The translations under genes were made by a program, and so were the position numbers. Shown piece by piece: positions 1 through 7,724 of a stretch of DNA of 15,461 nucleotides. The first letter of the stretch is position 1. The number at the start of each line of letters is the position of its first letter. The notes under the pieces were generated by a model that was given only the letters and a program-made list of their open reading frames with translations, had not been told where the DNA came from and did no database searches. Source of the stretch: an uncultured Acetatifactor sp. (GTDB taxonomy: Bacteria; Bacillota; Clostridia; Lachnospirales; Lachnospiraceae); contig CAKRRU010000060.1 of assembly GCA_934394515.1 (NCBI GenBank), positions 1 to 15,461 on the forward strand. The letters are read 5' to 3'.

Positions 1-2149
1 ACGGCAAATATCTGTATATTAAGGATGGAGATACCGTATGGAATCCCGGCTGGCAGCCTACGAAGACTGAGCTGGATTCTTACGAGTGCCGTCACGGTAT
101 CGGTTACAGCCGTTTCACCTCTTCCAGGAACGGTGTCAAGGCTTCCGTGCTCTCCTTCGTTCCTCTGAACGATAACTGCGAGATCTCTCAGCTTACTCTG
201 ACCAACGGAAGCTCCGAGGACAAGAAACTGTCCGTATTCTCTTATGTAGAATGGTGTCTGTGGAATGCCGATGATGATATGAAGAACTTCCAGCGTAATT
301 TAAGCACCGGCGAGGTGGAGGTACAGGATTCCATCATCTACCATAAGACCGAATACCGTGAGCGTCGTAACCATTACGCAATCTATTCTGTAAATACGAA
401 GATCGACGGTTTCGATACCAGCAGAGACGCTTTCCTGGGTGCGTACAGAGGTGCGGATTCCCCTGAAGCGGTTGAGAACGGCAAATGCACGAATTCCATG
501 GCAAGCGGCTGGTCTCCCATCGCCTCCCATCAGATCAATGTGGATCTGGCAGCCGGTGAGACCAAGACTTTCATTTTCGTACTTGGCTATATCGAGAATC
601 CCGAAGACGAAAAATGGGAATCCTACGGTGTGATCAACAAGACACGTGCAAAAGAGATGATTGCCAAATATCAGACCGACGCTCAGGTTGAAGAAGCTTT
701 CGCAGCATTGCAGGCTTACTGGAAGCAGCTGCTGGCACGCTACACCGTACAGTCCGAGGACGAAAAGGTAAACCGCATGGTCAACACCTGGAACCAGTAT
801 CAGTGCATGGTAACCTTCAACATGTCCCGTTCCGCTTCTTATTACGAGTCCGGAATCGGCCGTGGTATGGGCTTCCGTGATTCCTGCCAGGATCTGCTCG
901 GTTTCGTACATCTGATCCCGGACCGTGCAAGAGAGCGTATCATTGATATCGCTTCCACCCAATTCCAGGACGGCAGTGCTTACCATCAGTATCAGCCTCT
1001 GACCAAGAAAGGCAACTCCGATATCGGCAGTGGATTCAACGATGATCCTCTGTGGCTTATTGCAGGTACCAGTGCTTATGTCAGAGAGACCGGTGATACC
1101 TCCATCCTGACCCAGATGGTTCCTTTTGACAACGATATGAGCGTGGCTGCTCCTCTGATGACTGTCTGAACCTGAACTGCTTCTCCGCTCATCCCGGAGA
1201 ATCCTTCCAGACCTTCGGTCCCAGTGAAGGACCTGTGGCAGAATCCGTATTCATCGCCGGCATGTTCGTAAAATACGGTGAAGAATATGCACAGCTGTGC
1301 GAGCTGATGGGTGATGCCGACGAAGCTGCCCGTGCACGTAAGGAAGTACAGGCAATGTATGATGCAATCCTGAAGGATGGCTGGGACGGCGACTGGTTCG
1401 TACGTGCTTATGATGCTTACAGCCACAAGGTGGGTTCCAAGGAATGCCGCGAAGGTCAGATCTACATTGAGCCTCAGGGCTTCTGTGTACTCGCCGGTGT
1501 CGGTGTGAAGGAAGGGCTTGCTGAAAAAGCACTGAATTCCGTAAAAGAAAGACTGGATACCAAGTACGGTGTCATGATCCTGCAACCCGCATACACGGAG
1601 TATCACCTCGAACTTGGTGAAGTATCCTCTTATCCCCCCGGATATAAGGAGAATGCCGGTATCTTCTGCCACAACAATCCCTGGGTATCCATCGCAGAGA
1701 CCGTTCTGGGCAGAGGTGACAGAGCTTTCGAGATCTACCGCAAGACCTGTCCCGCATACATTGAGGATATCAGTGAGATCCATCGTACCGAGCCTTATGT
1801 ATATTCCCAGATGGTAGCCGGTAAGGATGCAAAATTCCACGGTGAGGCGAAAAACAGCTGGCTGACCGGTACTGCGGCATGGACTTTCGTAAATATCTCC
1901 CAGTACATACTGGGTGTATATCCCACCCATCAGGGATTGTCCGTAGATCCTTGTATTCCCAAGGGCTTCGGTGATTTCTCCATCACCCGTAAGTTCCGTG
2001 AGGGCACCTATCACATTCAGGTGAAGAACCCTCAGAATGTGGAGAAGGGCGTGGTATCCCTGACCGTAGACGGCAAGGCTGTTGATGGACACATCATTCC
2101 TTACGAAAAGGGCAAAGAAGAGTACAACGTAGTTATTACCATGGGTTAA
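1..2149 (+). pseudogene. cellobiose phosphorylase (GH94), 5' truncated by window and interrupted by internal out-of-frame deletion
   Basis: Cellobiose phosphorylase splits cellobiose with phosphate into glucose 1-phosphate and glucose in the cytoplasm. The open frame runs from position 3 with no start in the window, beginning [19 protein letters not shown] and continuing [12 protein letters not shown], both typical of the GH94 N-terminal beta-sandwich. The segments [29 protein letters not shown] and [13 protein letters not shown] belong to the (alpha/alpha)6 barrel. At about 1156 the frame runs from VAAPL into a TGA at 1167-1169. Homology resumes one frame over with [17 protein letters not shown] and continues to the natural stop at 2149. 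Relative to the family, about 29 residues are missing, including the segment ending GRADWN that should carry the catalytic acid Asp. The apparent starts at 147 and 1235 are internal Val codons. No other indel was noticed. An assembly error cannot be excluded. The family call is firm; a cellodextrin phosphorylase is less likely. Confidence 0.9.
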
Positions 2150-2191
2150 TAAACCTGATGTACATAGTTTAAAACGATTTCTATCCTCCTT

Positions 2192-2226
2192 AAAACCCCG
2201 GCAGTTGTTGTAGCTGCCGGGGTTTT
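2192..2226. terminator. strong bidirectional intrinsic terminator
   Basis: A perfect 13-bp stem is formed by aaaaccccggcag (2192-2204) and ctgccggggtttt (2214-2226) around a 9-nt loop. The A4 and T4 ends let it work in both directions. It lies 43 bp after the phosphorylase stop. It also lies downstream of the minus-strand YgbA-family gene, beyond the nested palindrome, so it can end transcription from both convergent units. Confidence 0.9.
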
Positions 2227-2251
2227 GCATTGGATATTCGTAGTTTGCGCT

Positions 2252-2388
2252 ACAACATCTACACCATAAGGACAAGCAGGCCGTAAGCAGACGTCGGTAC
2301 TTATTGACCGTATTGGGGTCAATTATGTACCGCTACGTTCTGCGCCAGAGCGAGAGCGTGCCTGCGGTTCTTATGGTGTAGATGTTGT
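2252..2388. repeat. 137-bp nested palindrome with perfect 19-bp terminal inverted repeats
   Basis: The outer arms acaacatctacaccataag (2252-2270) and its exact complement (2370-2388) enclose further paired blocks in order: gcaggc 2276-2281 with gcctgc 2360-2365; gcagacgt 2287-2294 with acgt-t-ctgc 2335-2343 (one bulge); cggtac 2295-2300 with gtaccg 2327-2332; and attgacc 2303-2309 with ggtcaat 2317-2323 around a 7-nt loop. About 16 nt (2344-2359) stay unpaired on the 3' side. The right arm overlaps the last seven codons and stop of the minus-strand YgbA-family gene. It could be a MITE-like or REP-like insertion or a structured RNA. No convincing target duplication is visible. The pairing is read directly from the sequence; its role is unknown. 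Confidence 0.8.
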
Positions 2389-2763
2389 GGACGTTTTTGC
2401 GGCTTCCTTCCGGGACTCGATCACGTGCCGAATGGCGGCCACGGGATGGACAAAAAGCATCCGGGGGCCGGAGAAGCGCATAACAATGCGGATGCGTTCC
2501 CGCATGTCGGGTTTGTAGCAGTGCACCTTGCAGTTGGAGCAGAAGGTCTTGGTCTCCATGAAGGGGCATTTGTCGCTGCGCATGCGGGCATAAGCTTCCA
2601 GTTCCGCACATTCCGGGCAGAGGTCTGTCTTTTTCAGCCCGGATGCTTTCCGTAACTCTTTGTGTTGTTTCTGACAGTAGAGCAGGATCATGTCGGAGAC
2701 CATCTCCTTTTCCCGCTCCCGTTTGTCCTGTATCTTGTTTATATTCTGTGTATTCTTGCTCAA
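2371..2763 (-). CDS. YgbA-like 'nitrous oxide-stimulated promoter' family protein
   Basis: This is a 130-residue cytoplasmic Cys-rich protein. The core reads KREREKEMVSDMILLYCQKQH, LCPECAEL, DKCPF, FCSNCKVHCYKPDMRERI and VMRFSGPRML. That pattern of paired Cys motifs followed by HCY-P and a FSGPRM box matches the family of E. coli YgbA, which is NsrR-controlled and linked to nitric oxide stress; its biochemical role is not established. The Cys set suggests metal or redox binding (inference). The start is a TTG at 2763 with a weak AGAAAG site upstream and an in-frame stop nine codons before it. An internal ATG at residue 21 would cut into the conserved N-terminus. The last residues TSTTSTP and the stop come from the arm of the neighbouring palindrome. 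The gene lies 146 bp downstream of the ABC pair on the same strand, so co-transcription is possible. Confidence 0.82.
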   Translation of the reverse strand: MSKNTQNINKIQDKREREKEMVSDMILLYCQKQHKELRKASGLKKTDLCPECAELEAYARMRSDKCPFMETKTFCSNCKVHCYKPDMRERIRIVMRFSGPRMLFVHPVAAIRHVIESRKEAAKTSTTSTP

Positions 2764-2909
2764 TCTTGATCTCTTTCTATTTGTAGTTTATTGCTGGTGT
2801 CCTTATCTCTGTATCCTGTTGTGTCAGTCATTCATGGAGCCGCTTTTTGCCACCGCCGAACTCGCCGGGCTGTTCTCTCCGCATCGCAGTTCACCGGTGC
2901 ATCATTTTC

Positions 2910-4679
2910 TCAGCTCATGCGACCGTTCTCCACAGAATAGGTCCGATCCGCAATACGCATGGTGGATTCTCTGTGGGATACCAGTACGACGGTCTTGTCC
3001 TCTTTTTCTTCCCTGAGAGATTTCAGAATTACCGCTTCATTCAGGCTGTCCAGATTGCTCGTCGGCTCATCCAACAGCAGCAACGGTGCATTATGGAGGA
3101 ATGCTCTCGCCAGGCCGATCCGCTGTCTCTCTCCGCCGGATAAGGTGTCTCCCAGTTCTCCGACAGGTGTGTCATATCCCTGTGGCAATGTCATGATAAA
3201 ATCATGTACTGACGCCTTCTTGCAGGCAGCGATCATCTCTTCCTCTGTGGCATCCAGCTTCGCTATTTTAAGATTATTGCGGATGCTGTCGTGGAACAGG
3301 TGGGTCTCCTGGGTTACGAAACTTTCCATTTCCCGCAAATTCGCTGTGTTGATCTCTTCAACAGAAGTACCGGACAGCTTCACCTCTCCCTGCTGTACCG
3401 TCCAGAACCGCATCAGCAGTTTCAACAACGTAGATTTACCGCTGCCGCTTCTGCCGGTGATGCCGATGACAGAATGCTCCGGGATCTCCACCGACACATC
3501 TGTCAGAATATTGTCCTGCACCGTGCCGGTTCCAACGTCTGTCCGGTCTGTTGCCTTTGTCTCATAAGAAAACGCCACATGCTCTGCCGCAGCTCCCCGA
3601 AAAACAATCTCAGGTTTTCCGGTGATCTCTTCCACTGCCGGTGCCTCCTCCAGGATATCCAGCACCCGGTTGCCCGCAGCAAAGGTATTCTGCAAGGTAC
3701 TGCCCAACGCCGCCAGTGCCACGCAGGGGCCGAAAGAACTCATCAAAGCAATGGTCGGGATCAGTACTCCCTCATAACTTACTGCGCCGTTTCGGTATAA
3801 CACTACGGAAACGCCCAGCATCGCCAGATCAAACAGCAATATCACGGTATTGGTAATGGCCGTATTTCTGCCGGAGACCGCTTTCATTTTCTCTTCCTCG
3901 CTGCTCAACGCATCTGTCTTCGCCATCATGCCGTCCAGCCTTGCCTGTCCCCGGCCGTACTGGATGGTCTCCGTCAGGCCCCGCAGGCTGTCCAACACAT
4001 AACCGGACAATTCTCCCGCACCACTGCGGAAGCGGATGCCATGGTCTCCGCTGGCTTTCGAGATAGCAAGGGGTACCAGTACCCCCACCGTCACATACGC
4101 TGCCAGTGCCAGCAGTCCCAATGTCGGATGGAAACTGCCGATAAATCCACACAGAATCAGGGTAAACAAAAACGCAATGGCTGCCGGGGAAATTGTATGA
4201 GCATAAAATACCTCCAGCAGCTCAATATCCGAAGTGATCACTGCGATCAGGTCTCCCTTGCCTCTGCCCTCCAGCTTCGCCGGGCACAGCCTGCGCAGTG
4301 CCCGGAATACCTTGTCCCTGATCAGGGCCAGCAACTTAAATGCGATAAAATGGTTACAGGACTGCTCGCCGTAACGGAGTCCGGCCCGTAACAGTGCCAA
4401 CAAAGGCACCGTAAGAAATACTTGCACCTCTGTAATCTTATCCTGCACGCCCAGTACTACTAACACCGCATAACCGCCCAGAATCGTGATAAAAGCTGCG
4501 CACAGATGCCCTACGAGTCCCGCAAAAATGGCAAGACACATATAGCCGGACAGGGGTTTTACCAGCCCGATCAGTTCCGCCATGACCCGGAAGCCGCTGC
4601 GGTTCCCGGTATTTTTCCCGCGGAATGCCACATCCTGTTTTTCCCGTTCTGCCTGCTGCACTCTCTTTGCTTCCGTCAT
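2910..4679 (-). CDS. CydC-like ABC transporter, fused permease and ATP-binding protein
   Basis: This 589-residue half-transporter has an N-terminal membrane domain (hydrophobic segments near residues 45-77, 90-98, 163-204, 277-295 and 303-330) followed by an ABC ATPase. The ATPase shows Walker A GRSGSGKST (409-417), signature LSGGERQR (513-520), Walker B LLLLDEPTS (533-541) and H-loop His569. The start is the ATG at 4679: it overlaps the upstream stop as ATGA and has AAGGAGG nine bases before it. The longer frame from 4730 would overlap the upstream gene further and lacks support. CydC homologues pair with CydD to export cysteine or glutathione and support cytochrome bd assembly. No cyd oxidase genes are visible here, so the substrate is unknown and a drug or peptide exporter is possible. 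It surely forms a heterodimer with the product of the overlapping upstream gene. Confidence 0.88.
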   Translation of the reverse strand: MTEAKRVQQAEREKQDVAFRGKNTGNRSGFRVMAELIGLVKPLSGYMCLAIFAGLVGHLCAAFITILGGYAVLVVLGVQDKITEVQVFLTVPLLALLRAGLRYGEQSCNHFIAFKLLALIRDKVFRALRRLCPAKLEGRGKGDLIAVITSDIELLEVFYAHTISPAAIAFLFTLILCGFIGSFHPTLGLLALAAYVTVGVLVPLAISKASGDHGIRFRSGAGELSGYVLDSLRGLTETIQYGRGQARLDGMMAKTDALSSEEEKMKAVSGRNTAITNTVILLFDLAMLGVSVVLYRNGAVSYEGVLIPTIALMSSFGPCVALAALGSTLQNTFAAGNRVLDILEEAPAVEEITGKPEIVFRGAAAEHVAFSYETKATDRTDVGTGTVQDNILTDVSVEIPEHSVIGITGRSGSGKSTLLKLLMRFWTVQQGEVKLSGTSVEEINTANLREMESFVTQETHLFHDSIRNNLKIAKLDATEEEMIAACKKASVHDFIMTLPQGYDTPVGELGDTLSGGERQRIGLARAFLHNAPLLLLDEPTSNLDSLNEAVILKSLREEKEDKTVVLVSHRESTMRIADRTYSVENGRMS

Positions 4680-6451
4680 GCCTGTGCACCTCCTTTTCCG
4701 TAATTCTCCAGACACTGCTGGGCATTCCATAAGCTTGCGTAAGTTCCGTTCTTCGCAAGCAGTTCCTCCTGTGTGCCCTGCTCCGTCACATTTCCGCCAT
4801 CCATGACATAGATCCGATCCGCTTCCACCACATTTGCCAGTCGGTGAGAAATCAACAGGATAGTCTTCTCTCCCGTAGCTGCCATTTCCCGGATCAATGC
4901 CATAATGTCATTCTCACTCTCCACATCAATATTGGAGGTCGCCTCATCAAAAATATAAACCGGACTGTCATGCAAAAGCGCCCTCGCCAGCGCCAGTCGC
5001 TGACACTGACCGCCGGAGAAATTGCTTCCCTTCTCCTGCACCGGTGTCTCCAGTCCCTGTTCACTCCGCAGGAAATCCGCCAGCCGCACCTTTCTAAGCA
5101 CCTGCCACAGTTCTTCCTCCGAAGCCTCCGGTCGTCCCATGCACAGATTCTCCCGGACCGTTCCCCGGAACAGATAACTCTGGTGGCTGACATAGGTGAC
5201 ATTCTGCATCAGGCCTGCCTCGGAAATCTGCCGCACATCCACAGCTCCGACCCTCACCGTGCCAGTATATCCACCGTTTCTGCCCATGAGGATGCCGGAA
5301 ATGGTGGATTTGCCGCAGCCGCTCTCGCCCACGATGGCGGTCAGTCCCCCCCTGCGGAGCACCAGATCCACACCGTGCAGAATCTCTCTGTCCTCTTCAT
5401 ACGAAAAACGCACCTGCTCCAGACAGATATCACCGTCAACCGGGAACTTCTCAGCCATAGCATTGCCTGTTCCGGTCGCTTCCTTACCGGCATCCCCCTC
5501 CGGCAGATCCAGCAGTCTGAAAATCTTCTCACTGGCCGCCATACCATTCATGGCAATATGAAAAAAGGAACCCAACTGCCGCATGGGAATAAAGAAATCA
5601 GCCGCCAGAAGGATGATGAGCAGGCATCCGGCCAGATTCACTTTTCCCGCATGCATCCGGCTCACAGAAAGGATGATTCCCAGTGCAGCACCGCCATAAG
5701 CGATAAAATCCATGATCGTAATAGAATTCAGCTGCATCGTCAGCACTTTCATGGTGATCTTACGGAACTTTTCCGATTCCGCATTCATTTCCTCATTTTT
5801 AAAAGCATCCGACTGATAGATTTTCAAAGTCGTCAGCCCCTGTAAGTTTTCCAAAAAAGTATCTCCAAGCGCTGTGTATTGTCCCCAATACTTCGATAAC
5901 AACTTTTTGGCCCAGGTCTGCACCGCTGCGATTGCCACCGGGATCAGCGGAACGCAGATCAAAAGCACCACTGCCGGAGGAACGTCGATAAAGCACAGAT
6001 AAATAAAAAGTGTCAGTGGTGCCAGCATCGCATAGAAAAACTGAGGCAGATACGCGCCGAAATAAGTCTCCAGCTGATCCACACCTTCCACCGCTACCTG
6101 CACTACCTCAGAAGTTCCTGTCTGTTCCTGATACAAGCTTCCCAGACGCAGAAGTTTCTCATAGATCAGTCTTCGCAGTGTCTTCTTCACCTCTTTGGAT
6201 GACAGATAACTCATCTTCGATGCTCCGATGGCACAGCCAAAGCGTACGACCAGCGCTATCAACATAGCCGCGACGGCACCGGGCAGGCTCCTGTCGGTCT
6301 CTGTATGAGTATACAGGTCTGATAACAGTATCGTAATCGATGTCATCATTACAATATTTGCTGCCAGAGACAGCCATTGCAAAGCGACATTCCCCGCAAT
6401 GTATTTTCGGCTTTCCGGCACGATTCCGATCAGTCTTTTATCGATCATCAT
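4676..6451 (-). CDS. CydD-like ABC transporter, fused permease and ATP-binding protein
   Basis: This is a 591-residue half-transporter. The membrane domain (about residues 18-310) contains the segment VEGVDQLETYFGAYLPQFFY, typical of the CydD-like branch, and GDTFLENLQGLTTLKIY. The C-terminal ATPase has Walker A GESGCGKST (375-383), signature FSGGQCQR (478-485; Phe in place of the usual Leu), Walker B VYIFDEATS (498-506) and H-loop His536. The start is the tandem ATG at 6451/6448 behind AAAAGGA at suitable spacing. It is the first gene of a pair, and its last codons carry the ribosome site of the second gene, so the two are translationally coupled. A near-consensus promoter and a palindromic hairpin lie just upstream and probably control it. 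A MarR-type operator would fit the palindrome, but no regulator gene is in the window. Transported substrate unknown. Confidence 0.88.
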   Translation of the reverse strand: MMIDKRLIGIVPESRKYIAGNVALQWLSLAANIVMMTSITILLSDLYTHTETDRSLPGAVAAMLIALVVRFGCAIGASKMSYLSSKEVKKTLRRLIYEKLLRLGSLYQEQTGTSEVVQVAVEGVDQLETYFGAYLPQFFYAMLAPLTLFIYLCFIDVPPAVVLLICVPLIPVAIAAVQTWAKKLLSKYWGQYTALGDTFLENLQGLTTLKIYQSDAFKNEEMNAESEKFRKITMKVLTMQLNSITIMDFIAYGGAALGIILSVSRMHAGKVNLAGCLLIILLAADFFIPMRQLGSFFHIAMNGMAASEKIFRLLDLPEGDAGKEATGTGNAMAEKFPVDGDICLEQVRFSYEEDREILHGVDLVLRRGGLTAIVGESGCGKSTISGILMGRNGGYTGTVRVGAVDVRQISEAGLMQNVTYVSHQSYLFRGTVRENLCMGRPEASEEELWQVLRKVRLADFLRSEQGLETPVQEKGSNFSGGQCQRLALARALLHDSPVYIFDEATSNIDVESENDIMALIREMAATGEKTILLISHRLANVVEADRIYVMDGGNVTEQGTQEELLAKNGTYASLWNAQQCLENYGKGGAQA

Positions 6452-6477
6452 AGATATACCATCCTTTTTCTCTGTTT

Positions 6478-6526
6478 AAAAGCAAAAACCGCGCAGAGAG
6501 TTAGTAGCTTCTAACTTTCTGCACGG
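6478..6526 (-). terminator. hairpin with U-tract: terminator of the lipoprotein gene and/or leader attenuator or operator of the ABC operon
   Basis: On the minus strand, arms of 16 nt (6511-6526 and 6489-6504) pair with one mismatch and one G-U around a 6-nt loop, followed by UUUUUGCUUUU. That is a good intrinsic terminator, 62 bp after the lipoprotein stop. Its core AGTTAG-N6-CTAACT resembles a MarR-family operator. The promoter at 6529-6557 would place the transcription start within the first bases of the hairpin. Confidence 0.75.
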
Positions 6527-6528
6527 TC

Positions 6529-6557
6529 ATTTTATCGAAAATGGTTCTCAATGTCAA
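6529..6557 (-). promoter_or_regulatory. sigma-A promoter of the ABC transporter operon
   Basis: Read on the minus strand: TTGACA (6552-6557), a 17-bp spacer, then TAAAAT (6529-6534). The -35 is perfect and the -10 differs from consensus at one base. Expected initiation is near 6522, about 70 bp before the ABC start codon and inside the hairpin at 6489-6526. No second promoter is seen between the hairpin and 6451. Confidence 0.75.
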
Positions 6558-6587
6558 ATGGTATTATTTTCTCGCAGACAGATCATT

Positions 6588-7505
6588 CTAAAAAATATCC
6601 GCTGTGAGTGCATCTCCAAAATCACTTGCCGGGATATCAAAATCAACGATTCCCACCGCATAGGACTGTAATACGTACTGTCCGGATTCGAAGGTAAAGC
6701 CGTCTTCCAAAATGCTGAAAGTCGGTGTGGCTGTGCCGTTACCGGTTCCTCCAATCTCCGCTCCGTAGATTTCCCGGTAAATAGCGTCCATATCCTCCGT
6801 ACCATCCAACACTACAAGCTTAATGCTCTTCTCATAATCATCAAAGAAACAGTTCTCCGCAGCCTGCATCTCGGCAGCCTTCGCTGTTACCAATTCCAGA
6901 GCCTTCTCGCGGAAACCACTGCCCAGGCTGTCAAATGTAATTTTCTCGCCCGTCTGCGTATAATAATTCATATAAGTAGTCGTGTACCAGCCGTGTGCTC
7001 CCTGGTTGTAACCTTCATTGTTCCAGGCCAGGCTGATTACCTCGTCGTCCGCCCGGATGACAGTCAGTGTCAGATCCTGATAGCTCTGCACTCCTGACAT
7101 TTCTCCTTCGTATATTGTACCAAAATCACCATGATTGATTTCTTCCAGAAAACGCTCCACATAAGCCGTCAGCTCGCTCTCGATCTTATTCTGCGCTTCC
7201 TCATTACCGGGGATTGTAACAGTCGGCATCTGATAAGTATAGGTGTAGCTTCTTTCCTTGTCATCCGGAGAGCTGCCGCCTTCAAAGTCTTCCGTGATGA
7301 TCTCTACCTTACCCGCTGTCGCAGCCTCAGTCGTGGTTTCCTGTTGTGCCGTTGTCTCTGTTACAGTACTTTCCTGTACGTTTTCCTGTGTACTTTCTAT
7401 TGCGCTGCCGGTTACTTCCGGGATTACAAGAGATTCCTGACTGCCACAGGCTGCAAAGCTGATCATAACGCCGGCAAGTATTGGCGCTAAAACTGTTTTT
7501 TTCAA
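6588..7505 (-). CDS. secreted lipoprotein with DUF4163/DUF3298 (RsiV/PdaC C-terminal-like) domains
   Basis: This is a 305-residue lipoprotein. It starts MKKTVLAPILAGVMISFAACGS: a basic N-region, a hydrophobic core, and a lipobox ending in Cys20 (FAAC, so Phe at -3 is slightly off consensus). A Thr/Glu/Gln-rich linker (24-65) suits a surface tether. Residues of about 85-175 (QMPTVTIPG, then ISLAWNNEGYNQGAHG) resemble DUF4163. About 190-295 (ITFDSLGSGFREKALEL, ILEDGFTFESGQYVLQSYAVGIVDFDIP) resemble DUF3298, the module found in the anti-sigma factor RsiV and in PdaC deacetylases, thought to bind cell-wall or lysozyme-like ligands. No transmembrane anti-sigma part or deacetylase domain is present. 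The start is TTG at 7505 with GGGAGG about 10 bases upstream. It appears monocistronic. Role inferred as envelope sensing or binding only. Confidence 0.78.
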   Translation of the reverse strand: MKKTVLAPILAGVMISFAACGSQESLVIPEVTGSAIESTQENVQESTVTETTAQQETTTEAATAGKVEIITEDFEGGSSPDDKERSYTYTYQMPTVTIPGNEEAQNKIESELTAYVERFLEEINHGDFGTIYEGEMSGVQSYQDLTLTVIRADDEVISLAWNNEGYNQGAHGWYTTTYMNYYTQTGEKITFDSLGSGFREKALELVTAKAAEMQAAENCFFDDYEKSIKLVVLDGTEDMDAIYREIYGAEIGGTGNGTATPTFSILEDGFTFESGQYVLQSYAVGIVDFDIPASDFGDALTADIF

Positions 7506-7572
7506 TATCTTCGTCCTCCCTGCTACCGTTCTTTTATCTTAAAACATCTGATGAAAGTATCATTTCTACATC

Positions 7573-7578
7573 ATTATA
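7573..7578 (-). promoter_or_regulatory. probable -10 box of the lipoprotein gene promoter
   Basis: The minus strand reads TATAAT here, about 70 bp before the TTG start. The -35 region 17-18 bp upstream (TGCAAA or GTGCAA) is weak, so the promoter is only moderately supported. Confidence 0.45.
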
Positions 7579-7625
7579 CCTGTTTTCTTTCTTAATTTGC
7601 ACCCCTGTTCTTACTTTTTGCCTGA

Positions 7626-7667
7626 TTTTTTGCAAAAAACGGATGGCCCTCCCAAGCCATCCGTTTT
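7626..7667 (-). terminator. intrinsic terminator of the pectate lyase gene
   Basis: The stem aaaacggatggc (7636-7647) pairs with gccatccgtttt (7656-7667) around an 8-nt loop. On the minus strand it is followed by a run of six T (7634-7639). It lies about 58 bp past the lyase stop and separates the lyase from the lipoprotein gene. Confidence 0.85.
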
Positions 7668-7724
7668 CTCGTTATACAGTTTCCCGTCTTATACTTTTCT
7701 CTGTCTCTGCCTGTTTTCTCCCGA

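Noticed and set aside
147..1169. Independent short gene starting at 147, and another at 1235
   Set aside because: Both first codons are internal GTG Val codons. The GH94 homology extends upstream of each in the same frame, so they are pieces of one broken gene.
1076..2275. Open frame of 399 codons on the minus strand opposite the phosphorylase
   Set aside because: It is the complement of a clearly homologous GH94 coding stretch, and its protein has no recognisable pattern and no ribosome site.
2252..2388. Retron non-coding RNA or insertion-sequence end
   Set aside because: No reverse transcriptase or transposase is nearby, and no matching target duplication was found. tttgcg occurs on both sides but at unequal distances from the arms.
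4844..5845. 333-codon plus-strand frame inside the ABC transporter gene
   Set aside because: Shadow of the CydD-like gene. His/Ser/Gln-rich nonsense composition and no start context.
6588..7505. Anti-sigma factor RsiV
   Set aside because: The DUF3298-like part is similar, but there is no cytoplasmic sigma-binding region, no transmembrane helix after it and no adjacent ECF sigma gene. A lipobox is present instead.
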